Part shown: piece by piece, positions 21,765 through 33,730 of the stretch | Layout: every line of letters begins with the position of its first letter | How positions within the stretch are numbered: position 1 is the stretch's first letter | Assembly: GCA_037952775.1 (NCBI GenBank) | Contig: JBANAY010000003.1 | Span: forward strand, 17,422,001 to 17,486,000 | Source: Clonostachys chloroleuca | Taxonomy: Eukaryota; Ascomycota; Sordariomycetes; Hypocreales; Bionectriaceae | DNA length: 64,000 nt | Reading direction: 5' to 3' | The notes under the pieces: model-generated | Seen by the model: the letters and a program-made list of their open reading frames with translations, nothing else | Database searches by the model: none | Told to the model about the DNA's origin: nothing | Position numbers and translations under genes: made by a program

Positions 21765-24427
21765 TCACCAACCGTCTCCCCAGCCCTCGTCGTCGTCTGC
21801 CGATGCCTTTGGCGCCATATTGATCTTCTTTGCAGCTAGGGGCTTTGCGGCCGGTTTTGCAACTGGTTTCGTGACCGTCTTCTTCGCTCCCGCCGCGGTT
21901 GTGGTGGACTTTGCGAGACCTTTAGGGAGAGGCTTTGATTTTGCTGGACCTTTTGCTCGCTGTTCTAGCCAGCTTGCAAAGTCAGGCTCACCGCCATCAT
22001 CAAATGGTGCGGCGGCAACTGTTGGTGTGGAGTTCTTCTGGCCAGCAGATGAGGACGGCTTCTCGGAGAAACCGTCATCGTCATCGTCGGCCATATCGCC
22101 CCAGCCATCACCCGCATCATCCTGTGGCTCCTCAGGCGGGAAGAAAGCTCGTGCTACCGTTGTAGGGTTTGGTGAGGTGACACGGGAAGCTGTTAGAGGG
22201 GTATTTGCACCTCCCGACTTGCGTGGATCCAGTGCTGGTGAGGACTGTGGAGAGACTAGGTTTCCATTTGTAGCTTGCATGCTACCGGCCGACGCAGACA
22301 GCTTGTTTGTGAATGATGAAATAGCCCATCCCGTCCAGCCAGCAACCTCCCCCTGGGTCACGTTCGGCGATGCGATACCGCTAATCGAAGGTTGAGGTGC
22401 CGTTGTCGTAGTATCCGGAATTTCCGAAGCTGCCTTGCGGATTCTGACAAGATACGTATCGACTGTACGATTGGCAGAGTCCCGAACAAGCTTGTCCTTG
22501 TCCATGAGTAGAGGGCACACGACAGGGAGAATCTTTCCTGCGCAGTCCTCGTCGCTGAAGTGCTCGACTGTCGCTCCAAGAGCCATGAGGGCGGCGTTCC
22601 TCGCAGGCACAAATGGGTCCCTCAATGAGCGACTGAACGCCGCGGTTAGCACCTTGGATCTTGTAGATGAGCCTAGATGCTTAGAGATCTTTCCCAGGCA
22701 AATGGTAGTGTTTGTGCGAATTCCAGGCTGCTCGTCATTTGCAGTCTTGGCAAGTTGCTTTAGTAGATCACCATTAATCGTTCGATCTGAAAGCTTAGGG
22801 ACAATCACAAGAACAGACTTGAGCGTCTGTTCACGGACAACCGGTGCGACATCCGTAAACCCAGTGACCTGAATATTCCTTTCAGGTTAGAGAAAAATGG
22901 GGCATATTTTGATAGGAACGAAAAAACTGACCAGCTGGGGAAATATTTTGTCATTGACAATCTTCTGCGGTATCCGATCAATCATTAAATGCAGGTTATC
23001 TAACAGACAAACTCGAAGGGCGCGATCAGGATTCAAAAACGCTCGAACAACAAAGGGGGTGATCTTGCTCTCAAAATCCTCATTAGACATTTTGGTAGCA
23101 ATCTTGAAGATGACACTGAGAGCCTTTGGCCCGCCGCCACCATATTCAACTGACTTGATCAGCTCCGGTAACACTTTGAGCTTGAAGAAGTCTTCGGGGA
23201 AGTCGTCGCTAAGCTGATCCAGATCACTATATGTACGGTTAGACTCAACTGACTAGAAACGATTCCAAGCTCAGGGCGCTTCTTACCTAAGAAATTCTTC
23301 GCGCTCTTCCGGTGTTTTCACCCCCAGGTTATCGATTCCTTCTGTCAACTTGATCAGGGAATTGTCAAAGAAGGAACCGGTCCGAACACCCTGATCCAAG
23401 AAGTTTCCGACACTGATACGAGCCTTCGGATTGTTATTGCAAAGTCGCCTGTAGCTTGACTGCATGGAAGGGGGACATTCTTGGTCTGCCCAGCCTGGTC
23501 TGTGCCGTGATATTCTCCATTAAAGACCTCGAATACCAAGATGCCAAAATCAAAGGCATCGACAGCCGTCTGTGGATGTTTCTTGATTACCTCCCATCCG
23601 TTTTGTGCGACCTCGGGGGAGAATAACGAGGAGAGTCGGGTACCAAAGAGCCATAAGTCTAACAATTTTGTCAGCGTTCCGATTGTAGTGCCTCCCGATT
23701 CATTAAAAAAAATGAAGCGCCCTTACGTATATGACGGACTCGTCGTCTTTAATACTGCTCAGCACCTCGAATCCACCCAGCTTCCACTCTCCGCTCTCTG
23801 AAGTGTAGATAGACCCAACTTTGAGGCTGCCATGTATAGATGACGCATCGCCATTTATGAACTTGATCGTGCGCTGGGAGAGGTATTAGCATGGCTGCCT
23901 TATTAGCTAGCGAAGGGAAACCATGATCGTACCGCAATCCCGTGCAGACCCCATTTGATGGTCTCGGGACTTAAGCTCTTTCTTCGTATATGCCATCGTA
24001 AGGGAACAACGCGCTCGGTCGCGATCAATAGTTTCGTTTCGGTCTGGTGTTTATGTCAGCTCTCGGGACCGGTTCGAGCGGATGAGTACGGAGACTTCGT
24101 ACCTCGACGGTATCGTGGACCTTGAGTACGCCGGGGTGACGGAGGGTTCGTAATTTCTTGAGCGCGTTTTTCGCCAGCGGTAAGAGGGATTTGTTGGCAG
24201 GGATGTCGAAAGAAAAGATGCTGCAGTTTGAGCCATCCTCCTAATGGGAGCATGTTAGCTAGGAAGGGATAGCTGGTTGGCGAGGGGGGGGGGGGGTTGG
24301 GTACCCTCTTTGTTCCGTTGTGTAGGGTCCAGATAGACTCGTCGATGTCGACCTTGTCGCCGTAGGTGTATGGAAAAGGAGGGCCAGAGGCCATGGCCGA
24401 AGCCACGGCGGACTTCAAGAAGTCCAT
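21765..24427 (-). CDS. SCY1-like pseudokinase (Cex1/SCYL1), two frameshifts
   Basis: Protein-kinase-like HEAT-repeat protein; the yeast homologue Cex1 receives tRNA at the nuclear pore and SCYL1 acts in Golgi COPI traffic. Seven exons on the minus strand: 24427-24305, 24240-24103, 24043-23933, 23873-23727, 23658-23287, 23226-22932, 22868-21765; about 763 aa. Seen: kinase-like N-terminus (MDFLKSAVASAMASG; DGSNCSIFSFDI; LRHPGVLKVHDTVE), HEAT repeats (~350-550; DRIPQKIVNDKIFPQL, NDEQPGIRTNTTICLGKI), then a low-complexity tail ending DDDEGWGDGW. The catalytic HRD and DFG motifs are missing, as expected for this family. Exon 5 holds two frame breaks in G5 runs (23470-23474 and 23615-23619, plus-strand sense). 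Adding one base at each makes the whole gene read through. Confidence 0.9.
23470..23474 (-). other. Apparent -1 frameshift in SCYL1-like gene (3' site)
   Basis: The frame carrying TDQAGQTKNVP changes to the frame carrying PSMQSSYRRLCNNN at this run of five G (C on the coding strand). One extra base joins them into continuous family sequence. Confidence 0.8.
23615..23619 (-). other. Apparent -1 frameshift in SCYL1-like gene (5' site)
   Basis: After intron 4 the correct frame reads TYGSLVPDSPRYSPP and then must switch to EVAQNGWEVIKK. The switch falls in a run of five G (C on the coding strand); one added base joins the two. Confidence 0.8.
24284..24296 (+). repeat. G13 homopolymer in intron 1
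   Basis: Thirteen G in a row lie inside the first intron of the SCYL1-like gene. The exact length is likely to be unreliable given the homopolymer errors seen nearby. Confidence 0.85.
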
Positions 24428-25315
24428 CGCGAAGTCGAGCCCAGGTCAGGCTAGGTCTGCCGGAGACTAGAGTGGGAAGCTTTGATTGTGGCCTCGTCGC
24501 GAGATCAGGGGACCTTTGAACAAAGCAACGGGTCTGTTGTACGGCGATATGGGCGCAAAGACGTGCGCGCAGTTCAGCAATGTCGAAGCTGGAGGGCAGC
24601 TCTGTGTAGACGTGATGTGTTGAGGGTCGGATCAACCAAGCGTGGAGCAGTCAATGGACAACTAACTTGGAACACGCCCTGGTAGTCGCCCCTCCAAACC
24701 AAGGCCCCACCAAGACATGCCGATGCATCGGCCTTAATTAGGTAGGTAGGTCGGTGCCTACTATTATTATTGGGCAGTGAACCGACTTTCGATAACTATC
24801 TATCACTCATACATCTGCCATTTTATCACCTGTCTCGCCACGTGGAATTGTCATGCAAGCCGTATGGCATCTTGTTCTTCCGCCTGCCACTCCAAGTTCA
24901 CTGCGAGGCACCAAGTAAGGCCATGCACAGTCGATTTGTCTCTAAGGCTATGGAAGATTCACGAAGTTTGTGACAAGCTCAGAAGGCCTACAATTCAAAC
25001 AAATCAAAGGAAAGTTCACGCATATTCGAGGTTCAACCTAAGTCATAATGATAACATATACAGTTATGCAGCCGTCGCCACCTGGCCGTAATTGCTAGAT
25101 CAAATAGTCCTTCTACTCGGATTTTTGAAGCCAGTATTCGACTGCCTATTTTAAGTCCAAAGCAAGCATGTTGTGAATGGGTTTGCCCCATCTTTGTTGC
25201 TCTTGAAATCTATGCGCCATTCTCATACTCTTCATTATGATGGAAATGCTGGTGGGAATGACAACAACACAGGTATGTGAAACAAAAATGCAAGTCTATC
25301 CAAATCTTTTTTATC
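24428..25315. other. Intergenic, threonine synthase 3' end to pseudokinase promoter
   Basis: 888 bp between two minus-strand genes, holding the 3' UTR of the threonine synthase and the promoter of the SCYL1-like gene. No gene is seen. Confidence 0.5.
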
Positions 25316-27274
25316 TTAACCGCTCTTAGCCTTGAGCTCCTCTGTCACGCGCTCCTCAACCAGCTTTCCAACTGCCTGCCAGCTGTTCTCGATGGTAGTC
25401 ACACGCCTGGGAAGCTTATCAAGCCCAACAAACTCCTCGGGCAGCACCTCCTTCTCGAAGTTAAAGCCCGTCTCGTCCTTGAGGGCTTGTTCGACGGCAT
25501 CGGCAAACTTGGCCGGGTGGGCTGTTGAGAGAGAGATGTGGGGGATCTCGGCTCCAGCTCGCTCAACGGATCGGAGGGTAGCTGCGGCACCGACGGCGGA
25601 GTGAGGATCGAGAACATAGTGGATCTTCTCGTAAAATAACTTGATGGTCTCCAGAGTCTGGGCATCGCTCACCCTCTCACTCTCGAACGTCTTTCGTGCG
25701 GAGGTGAGCACGTCTTGGTAAACGGGGCCAAAGCCTCCCTTTTGCTTGAGGTCCTTGAGCCATACGCTGACCTCCTGGCCAGCCTGCTTCCTGTTGAACT
25801 CCTCGTCCATTCCAACAGTGGCGGCGAACTCGTATGCGAGGAACCAGAGGAGGCGTTCGAAGTTGCTCGAGACGAGGATGTCCATTGCGGGGCTAAGAGT
25901 CTCCTTCACGCCGTCGTCATTGTTATCTCCATTGGCCTCAGAGCTGGGAGCTGGCCCATTCTTCTCATATCGGCCTGTCTTCCAGAATCGGTCAAGAATG
26001 TCGTTCTCGTTTGTGGCAATGACAAGCTTGTCCACAGGGAGACCCATGCGGGTAGCAAAGTAACCAGCCAAGATGTCACCCTAATTCAATTAATTAGCTC
26101 ATGCTGCTATCGACGGGCTGGGGTAGGGTTGCAAACTGACGAAGTTTCCGGTGGGAACCACAAATCGCACTTTGTCGCCAACCTTAAATGTGGAAGACGT
26201 CTTGGCGAGTTGGAAGTATGAGTAGAAGTAGTAAACAATCTGGGCGAGAATTCGCGAAAAGTTGATCGAGTTGACGGCACCAAGCTTCAAAGCCTTGTTT
26301 GTGTCGGCATCTCCGAACAGTGCCTTAACGATGTCCTGGCAATCATCGAAGGTTCCAGTCACGGCGACGTTGTGAACGTTCGCATCAGGGCAGGTCGTCA
26401 TCTGTGCTTCCTGGATGGGGCTAATACGGCCCTTGGGGTGCAGGATAACAACCGATACGTCCTTCTTGCCTCGAAGACCATAGATAGCTGCAGATCCAGT
26501 CTAATGGAATGTCAGCTAAATGAAGTGCACATATAGAGGGCCATGACTTACATCACCGCTAGTAGCGCCGACAATGGTCAGGTGGTGTCTATCTGCTCTC
26601 CTGTCAGTCTCTTGACATAACAGGGGGTACGGTCATTAAAATTTACCATTGCCTTCCTTTCCCTCATTCTTACGGGCGAGAAGATACTCGAAAAGATTAC
26701 CCAAGAACTGCAGGGCGCAGTCCTTGAAGGAGAAACTGGGGCCGTGGAAAAGTTCCAGCAGATGGATGTTATCATGCAGGTGAACCAATGGAGTGACATC
26801 TTTTGAGCGGAATGTGGAATAACTCCGCTCAATTAGAGCTCTCAGGTCATCAGTTGGGATCTCGGATGTTGAAATGTATAGGCTGAAGATCTTCAATGCC
26901 AACTCTGTGTAGGACAGATCTTTCCAGCTCTCCTATTGGATTTGTTAGACCCCTAGGGATCGTCATTCAGGGGGTTGCAGCCAATGCCAATTGTCCAGAC
27001 AAGGCGTCTTGGGAAAATTTGGCCAGGGCTATCAGTCTGGGAGAGACATACCCAATCCTTTGCAGAGGGGATCTCGTGAGGCAGAAAAAGACCGCCATCT
27101 GCAGCGAGTCCCTTCAAGACCACATTCTCAAATGAAAGCTGGCAATAGTGAATTAGCGACTGAACGGTACCAATGGCAAAAGACAAGAAAATAACATACA
27201 CCGTAATCACCGCCTCGTGTCGAGAGGTAGATCTGGGACTCAGTATGAGTATCACTCTTCGAATAGGTCGCCAT
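25316..27274 (-). CDS. THR4: Threonine synthase
   Basis: PLP enzyme that turns O-phosphohomoserine into threonine, the last step of threonine synthesis. Six exons on the minus strand: 27274-27200, 27138-27052, 26932-26647, 26592-26552, 26500-26141, 26080-25316; 537 aa with every phase matching. Seen: YLSTRGGDYG at the N-terminus, the PLP lysine in GPSFSFKDCALQFLGN (K124, the same number as in yeast), the phosphate-binding VGATSGDTGSAAIYG stretch split by an intron, and VVPTGNFGDILAGYF. Length fits fungal threonine synthases (~515-540). A near-match to the Gcn4/CpcA site (GGACTCA on the minus strand, 27330-27336) lies about 60 bp upstream of the ATG, in line with general amino-acid control; this is inference. 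Confidence 0.95.
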
Positions 27275-28266
27275 GATGCCGCGGTTTTTCTTGTTCAACC
27301 GTCGAAAGATTTTCCACTCGGGACGAAGATGAGTCCTGCCTGACTAGTGCCCCTCCGACGCCGGAACGCAAGTTCTGGAATCACCCCGCCGGATGAATAT
27401 ATTATCCGATAAAACGGGTGGCGGCATGAAGACCCTTAAAACACAGGGCCAATCAGAGGCCTGCCCACACTCACGCCTGGAATCTAGTGGTTGCAACTCT
27501 GATTCTCATCCAAGCCTATTCTGGCCGGAGATTCCATAGCAATCCCATGCTGGCAATAGGTTGAATCGGCCAAAAATTAAATGCAGTGAAATAATGGCTT
27601 ATCAGGTGAGAAAGACTAACCGGATATCACATCTCCAAGGTGGCAAAACACTCAAAAGTGGATAAAACGCAGGCTTAGTTCCAGTCTCGTCCACTGCCCC
27701 CTTCGAAATTTTGGCGTATCAGAATAGTTATCGTGAAAGAGGATCGATTACATTTTAGATACTCACAGGGCATGTATATTGTAGCCTTCTTTCCAGTCTT
27801 TCATTCCCAGGTCAGCATCGGTATCTGGTCAGTAACTTAGCATTGCAAAAAGCATCTTCTACGAAAAACCATTCCGATTTTGCCCCGATGGCTCGTCCGA
27901 ACCCTTCAACATCAGCACTTTTCTGATGAAATAAATTGAACAGATATTTGATCTATGAATGGCTTAAGAAAGACAACACTGATATTCCTAATGGTGTATT
28001 CGTTGACGTGCATTGGTTCTGTTCGATAGTGACATGTTCAGCTCGTATGCCACTATACTTTCCTAGACTATAATCTCACTCCACAGTACATAGGTATTGA
28101 AATGACTGAGAGTTGGCCACCGAGGCACTATGTTGATCGCGGCGTATCTCTTGGCTGTTTCATATCATATTGTTTTCCCCTCCTTGTCTTATCGCCGGCA
28201 GGCTACTGTCGCGGATGCTTGCTGTTGGGAGCCTCGGACTGATCAAATGATTTCTTCTACACAGTG

Positions 28267-28279
28267 TAACCCTAACCCT
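28267..28279 (+). promoter_or_regulatory. Telomere-like AACCCTAACCCT motif
   Basis: Just over two units of the fungal telomere repeat (TTAGGG on the minus strand) in intergenic DNA. Such boxes can bind Tbf1/TRF-like factors in promoters. With two units only, chance is also possible. Confidence 0.3.
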
Positions 28280-29800
28280 GGTACCCTAGAGTTTGAAGGA
28301 GGAAGTGAACCTAATATGCCAACCTCGCGTCTGACAACTGATTATTCGTTGTTATTAGACACACTTGCCGGCATAGTTTTAATGCGATGAGGGAAAATTA
28401 AGAAAAAAAATTGGTGTCCTGGTTGAATACATTGCGAGCATGTCTGTGGACTGATGCTGACTTGCGAGCAATCATTTCCTTACCTGCTTTTGGACTGAGC
28501 CCTGGCATGTGGGACAGTTGAGGCAGTGACCCTTCGAGTGTACGTGGTTATATGCTGATTTCGCAGCACGAGTAAGGATCCATCACCCTATCTAAATTTT
28601 CCTAGACAATCTATCATCATGCTAGATCATCAAGACATCGATGGCTGTTTTGCGGTCGTGCGAAAAACAATCGTTCTTGGGTTCGACCCATTTTCCCCCG
28701 AAAGGATATTCGGCTTATCCTGGATCATGTCTGCATCAATCATTCATCTTACTCTTTTTCCCTCACGAAATCGGTGTAGGACTGTTCGAACGCCGGGTTT
28801 TCGATCTATCAGTCGGTAATATGGCTTGGAACACTTGAACCAGCGTTTTTGACCAACCTAGACCCAAGGCTGATGATGGCCGTGCGCGGCGTTGCTAGCG
28901 ACAGGTGACTCCCAATGTCCCGTGAACTCATTGGGTAGATGGCGGGTAAAAAAGTTCCGTTCTGAGTGGGTGTGGTAGTATTGAATAATATTAGGCGAGC
29001 GGTTCCGCCAATGGCCAGCGTCGCACAGAGAGGACTGAGAGGCGGCAGAGAAGAGAGCGTTGTAGTTCCCCAATGCAGTCCAATATCTTCTGATTAAGTT
29101 AGGTAGACAAGGCTTCTCACCCCTGCACCAACCGCCCTTTGCACATGCAGGATCTCATCAGCTGTTGTATTACCTGTAGCACGCGATGCTCCTCGTGGCT
29201 CGGGTGTCGTAGGTTTCCCATCATTGAATTAGTAATCTGATCCAAGAACAAAGAGCAGCCGTTTGAAGAAGAGAGGCAGGGTGAGATGAGATCGGCAAAT
29301 CGGGCCATGCTCTGTGGAATGAATAATATGCCAGCAGCTAGACCTACAGTGCGAATTTCGAATAGAGACTCTCCGCTAGGTTAGTTCCTGGCTGCATTTC
29401 GAAGGACACATGGATTTCTCAACTTGAGCCGCATATGCTATTGCGGGTGGCGATTACTTGGGAAAGGCCTAAAGTACCTGCGATCTCATCATTGGATCCC
29501 AACTTGAAGGCAGGCCAAGGGTGAGATGCAGAGAGCAGTCATGGCGCGTGACTAGTAATGGCGCTTGGCTATGTGGATGGAAGGCCCGGGCGTCAGGCAA
29601 TTAGCGAGACGCTGGAGGCAAAGGCCACGGCTCGGACGGGTGGTGGCACGTTCCTGCTGCACTTGGGAGGTGGTAGGATGGACGGTCGCCGGCGCTTGGG
29701 CCATATCGGAGACAAAAATAAGAGAGCGCTGGGCAGGTTGCGTGCGCTGGGCCAGTCAGCAGGCCCTCTGCCATTAGTTGGGAGCTGCGGTGGCCTAGGA

Positions 29801-29814
29801 CCCCCCCCCCCCCC
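29801..29814 (+). repeat. C14 homopolymer
   Basis: Fourteen C in a row in non-coding DNA, directly after GGCCTAGGA. The length is probably uncertain for the same reason as the other homopolymers. Confidence 0.8.
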
Positions 29815-31156
29815 ACCTGAATGATTGAATTCCCGCCGGGGCTGGTCCCCCCTAGGCGCTTCGCCCGTTACGGAACCCTCCATCGACCATAACACGCATA
29901 GCCTCCACTCCTACTTGCTTAATTACCAACTTTACTCTTCTGCCGCATTTCCTTGGCCTCCCATCAGCAAAAACACGCGGGAAGATCTGTCTGGCCTCCC
30001 CTGCGGTGTGTCGTTGGGTCGGATCCTGCCTTATTCCACTGGCCTTTTATTTTTATTCTTATTTGCATTATCGTCATACGGCTTATCTGTCTCTTTTCTT
30101 GGGTGGGAGACGTGGTCGGTGTGCTCCGGCTTTCGCGATTGCTTTTCACCACTCACGTGTACAAACAAACTTTCTGGCTGAACACGACCTTTGAACTTGG
30201 ATCGGGACGCCGCGCATCGCATCACATCAGTAGAATCCGCCCCCTAGACATGGTCTTTTGTCAGGCTATGTGCAGCGGCCGTGTCTCTGACGCTTGACAC
30301 GGCTTGGTGCTGTTGCGCGCAAACGCGCTTTCTCTGGGCGTTTCGCCCATTTCCACTTATCCAGCCGACTGAACGCTGGCCAAAAGCGCAAGAGCCTATC
30401 GGAATCTCCTCGACTCTCCCGGCTTCATTGGGCATTCCCGACACTCAGTAAGTAGAATCCAGAACATGCTTGACTTGCCCACTGCCTATACACCAACATG
30501 CCAATCGAATGATGCCGATGGTAAAAGGTCTGACTTAGCGGAACCTTCTGGGTGCTTCAACACCTCGCTCAGCGACACTACTATTTTGGTGGATGGCAGC
30601 AGATTAGCGGCTCCGGCTTGTCTTTTCTTGCCTTACTGCCGTGTCTGGATAAGCCTCGTTATCTGTGGACTCATGTGTGTCTTATTTGGCATCTGAGCCC
30701 CGGCTGCCAGACACTCATCAACACGCAGGCCACAACATGGTGTTTGGATCCCAAACGCGCTATGGGTCCAGACGAAAGGCCGTGGCCAACAGTGCGAATG
30801 CAGGGGGGCGCTGAGTTTTGACAACTGATCCTCTCGGGTTGCTGTTCTGAGGTGTTGTCGTAACCGCTGCTGTTCCACGGATGAAGGCTCGAAAATAAAC
30901 TGAAAAGATCTGACTTCGACATGTTGTGTTATTTCTGCTTTGGTTGCGCCGAATTTATTCTGGTCTCATCATGCTAATGCGTCGAGTATTGTCTAGGCCA
31001 GGTTCTATCCATTTCAGTTTTGAACAGCTCCATCGCTTTGTGCCTGTTTGGCGTTTCCGCGGCATGTTGAGAGCGCGGTAGTTCAAACAGACACCTGATA
31101 CACCTTCTCGTCTCCTGCGAGGGTGGCACTTTTCCCCCTATTGTTGCCTCTCCGCC

Positions 31157-33730
31157 ATGCTAGAATACGCTGGATATTCCCAGGGCCCCGAGCCCAGGGA
31201 CCTCGTTTAGCGGGGTTACTCCAAATGGCGCGCCAAACGCGCACTACTATCTCAACTCAGGCAAAGCTACATCGCAGCAACACAATGCTACCCCCAACAA
31301 CCACCACCCAAGACCAAATGGCGCTGGTATGCACAGCAACGGCATAGGTGCTGTCAACAACGGCATCAATGCCAGCTTCAATCCCGGTGCTAGCACTACC
31401 ACGACGACTACTAACACCAATAGCACCACGAGCCACGCCAACGGCACAAGCAACAAAGGGAGTGCTGGTGCTGGTGCTGGCGGTGGCAGTATTACTGTCA
31501 CTGTTACCGCCACAACCACGACCACAACCACCGCTACTGCTACTGCCACCACCAATGCGAACTCCAATTCTCACACCCATCCCCATTCTTATACCGCAGG
31601 GACACCCAACAGCGCCCATCATCATCATCAGCACACGCCTAGTTCAAGTGCTAAGAAAGTCAAGACCAAGAGGACCAAAAGGGCCTTCGCGCCTCACTCC
31701 CGCCCCGCGCCGGAAAAGACACCTTCAGCCGGTTCCTCGCCAGTAATTTGCAGACACGAATTCAACTCGCCCAAGTCTGCGTCTAATCAAGAGAACCCCC
31801 AGCCAAGTCACATGCTAACTCTGCTGGCTGGAACTCGATCAAACGATCTGTCTCTTGCGCATCACCTTCCGTTGCAAATGCAGGCAAGAGCACCAACCCG
31901 GGCCTGAAGGAGCAGCAACGTTCTTCCTCTATCACTATAGACACCGGCAACCCCAACGGTCACCCCGTGAATGGCAGTCTCCCTGCCGGCGTCAATCAAG
32001 TCTCAGAACCTACGACTGCGTTCGTTAACTACGGCCAGAGGCCGCCAACAGACATGCTGTCCACCACAAACAACCCCCTCGTGTTATTTAAAGACATCGT
32101 ACGTGCCCCAAGGCCGCAGAATAGCCAGGCGAATTCTGGGCCCGTCATGAATGGGTTCCGTAATGAAATCAGCGCGTCTCCTTCCCCTGGCCTGCTTCGC
32201 TCTGATAGTGGGGTGGCCAAGCCCAAAACGAGCAAGAACGGTACCACGCCAACTTCAACTGTTTCCATGCAGCCGGCTACTAAATCTTCCAGCGTTCGCA
32301 AGGACAACCGTGCCCTCAAATCTACCCCTACGTCGGTGCAGGCTATTGAAATGCGAAGCTCTTCCTCCACACCAAAGTCGCAATCCAGTGCCAGGCCTAC
32401 AACTTACCAAGAATCAACGCCGGGTTCTGGCTATACTTCTGCTACAAATCTAGACTCAGAAAATGGTGTTCCTAATGGCACGTTGGGGAAGCGGAAGCAG
32501 GCAGGCCCTATCGGGAGTGGTAAGGACGCAGGTACAACGCTGAAGTCGTTGGGTACGTTAAAAAACCCCATCATCAAGAAGTTTACAATCAATGGGATGC
32601 CTCATACCGCTGTACTTGTCACATCACGTCACCCTGTTATACTTCCCAACGGATATACTCTTAATCCTCAGAGTCCGGTTGTCATTGTGGATGATGATGA
32701 TGATGACACCAGCTTAGCGAGCCCAGTTTTGACGTTAAATAAGGATGATCAAGCTAACTCGGCGAGCCCAGTAAACCTATATGAGGATGGTGATACTGGG
32801 TCAGCGAGCCCAGTTGTCATGATGGATCTGGATGAGAGCGTTGGCTCAGCGGGTTCAGTCATCATGGTTGATGGGGAGACCGAGACTCCAAGGCCCATTG
32901 TAATGATGAACGGGAATAACGAGCCTGGGCCTGCAACTCGGGCTCTTATGGTAAATGGTGGTGGAGCTGGTCCGGCAAACCAAAACGTGACAGTGGATGG
33001 TGTCGACGAAGCTCGTCCGATCACGCCTGCTCCTGTTCTTACGAACGGTTTTGCCCACCTAGCGGCATCGAGACCAAGGCTTCGGGTAAACCCGGAGAAA
33101 AAAGCCTTTGATTCCGACGCATTTGATGCTTTAATATATGCACAGCCTGGAGCCTCATCACCGCCGAAAGGTGTACGTGCTTTTGGACATGGCAAGAAAG
33201 GCAGCGATAGGTCGCAATTAGACGATCGCCTCTATCTGCACCGAGACCCAGCGATTCAAGGAATGCATGAGCGATCGGAGGAGTGGTACCGAAAAAAGCT
33301 CGCCCTTCGACCTCCAGGAGCTCGAAAGAAATGGTTTGGAAGAGTCAGAGAGAGACAACGGTGGTTAAAGTCGCAACAAGACAAAATATCTCGGCCGAGT
33401 GATAACGGGCTTCGGGAAAGAGGTCCCAGGAGGAAAGATCCAGAGCCTTGGACGCATCAGAGATCCCTCGATTTTGGCGACGTCCCAGAAGATGATCTCC
33501 CATCATATGTTAAAGAGAACCCTGCTTGGCTGAAGTTTTGCGGCAGGCTTCGCGACGCAAGAACCAGGAAGGATACAGTGGACTCTACTATGCAGCGCCG
33601 AGAACGAGTGAAGCAGCAATTAGAGGTTGATAAAAGACCTCTCACCAAGAAGGAAATCGCGCAAAGACAGCTGGCCTCGAAGTTCATGCGGCAAACTGAG
33701 GAGTTCTACAATTCGATGAAACAAGCGTAA
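31157..33730 (+). CDS. Large low-complexity protein of unknown function, two frameshifts
   Basis: I do not recognise this gene. Three overlapping frames join into about 857 aa if two frame breaks are accepted: near 31186-31189 (C4; one base too many) and at 31796-31800 (C5; one base too few). The start is the ATG at 31157 in a GCC-ATG context (MLEYAGYSQGP). The N-terminal 250 residues are Asn/Thr/Ser/Gly/His-rich, with long Thr runs, and look disordered. The middle has several imperfect repeats of the type SPVxxxxDD, rich in Asp. Residues after ~620 look folded and are probably conserved: KKAFDSDAFDALIYAQPGAS, an Arg/Trp-rich segment (KKWFGRVRERQRWLKSQ), and a helical C-terminus with LASKFMRQTEEFYNSM. 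The basic, partly disordered make-up suggests a nuclear protein, but that is inference. Confidence 0.6.
31186..31189 (+). other. Apparent +1 (or -2) frameshift, unknown gene
   Basis: The frame starting at 31157 runs into a stop (TAG) soon after this C4 run. The neighbouring frame is open from here through the Thr-rich region (SPGTSFSGVTPNGAPN). Placement is by reading-frame continuity only, as no homologue is known to me. Confidence 0.45.
31396..31560 (+). repeat. ACC/ACT/GGT-type low-complexity tract (poly-Thr coding)
   Basis: Imperfect trinucleotide tract encoding runs of Thr with Asn, Ser, Ala and Gly in the unknown protein. It also opens long meaningless frames on the other strand. Confidence 0.7.
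31796..31800 (+). other. Apparent -1 frameshift, unknown gene (C5 run)
   Basis: Frame A (SASNQENP...) gives way to the frame reading PAKSHANSAGWNSIKRS, which is open to the end of the gene. One added C in the run joins them. Confidence 0.55.

Larger units (their letters stand above)
27275..31156. other. 3.9-kb gene-free divergent region
   Basis: Long stretch between the threonine synthase ATG and the ATG of the unknown low-complexity protein. Short frames such as 28130-28390 are not recognisable. It contains a 13-bp telomere-like motif (28267-28279) and a C14 run (29801-29814). The right third (about 29820-31150) is T/C-rich and could be a long promoter or 5' leader, perhaps with an intron, of the gene at 31157. 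Confidence 0.5.

Noticed and set aside
31247..31567. Val/Ala-rich minus-strand frame that looks like membrane protein
   Set aside because: It is the complement of the ACC-type Thr repeat; its hydrophobicity is an artefact of the repeat.
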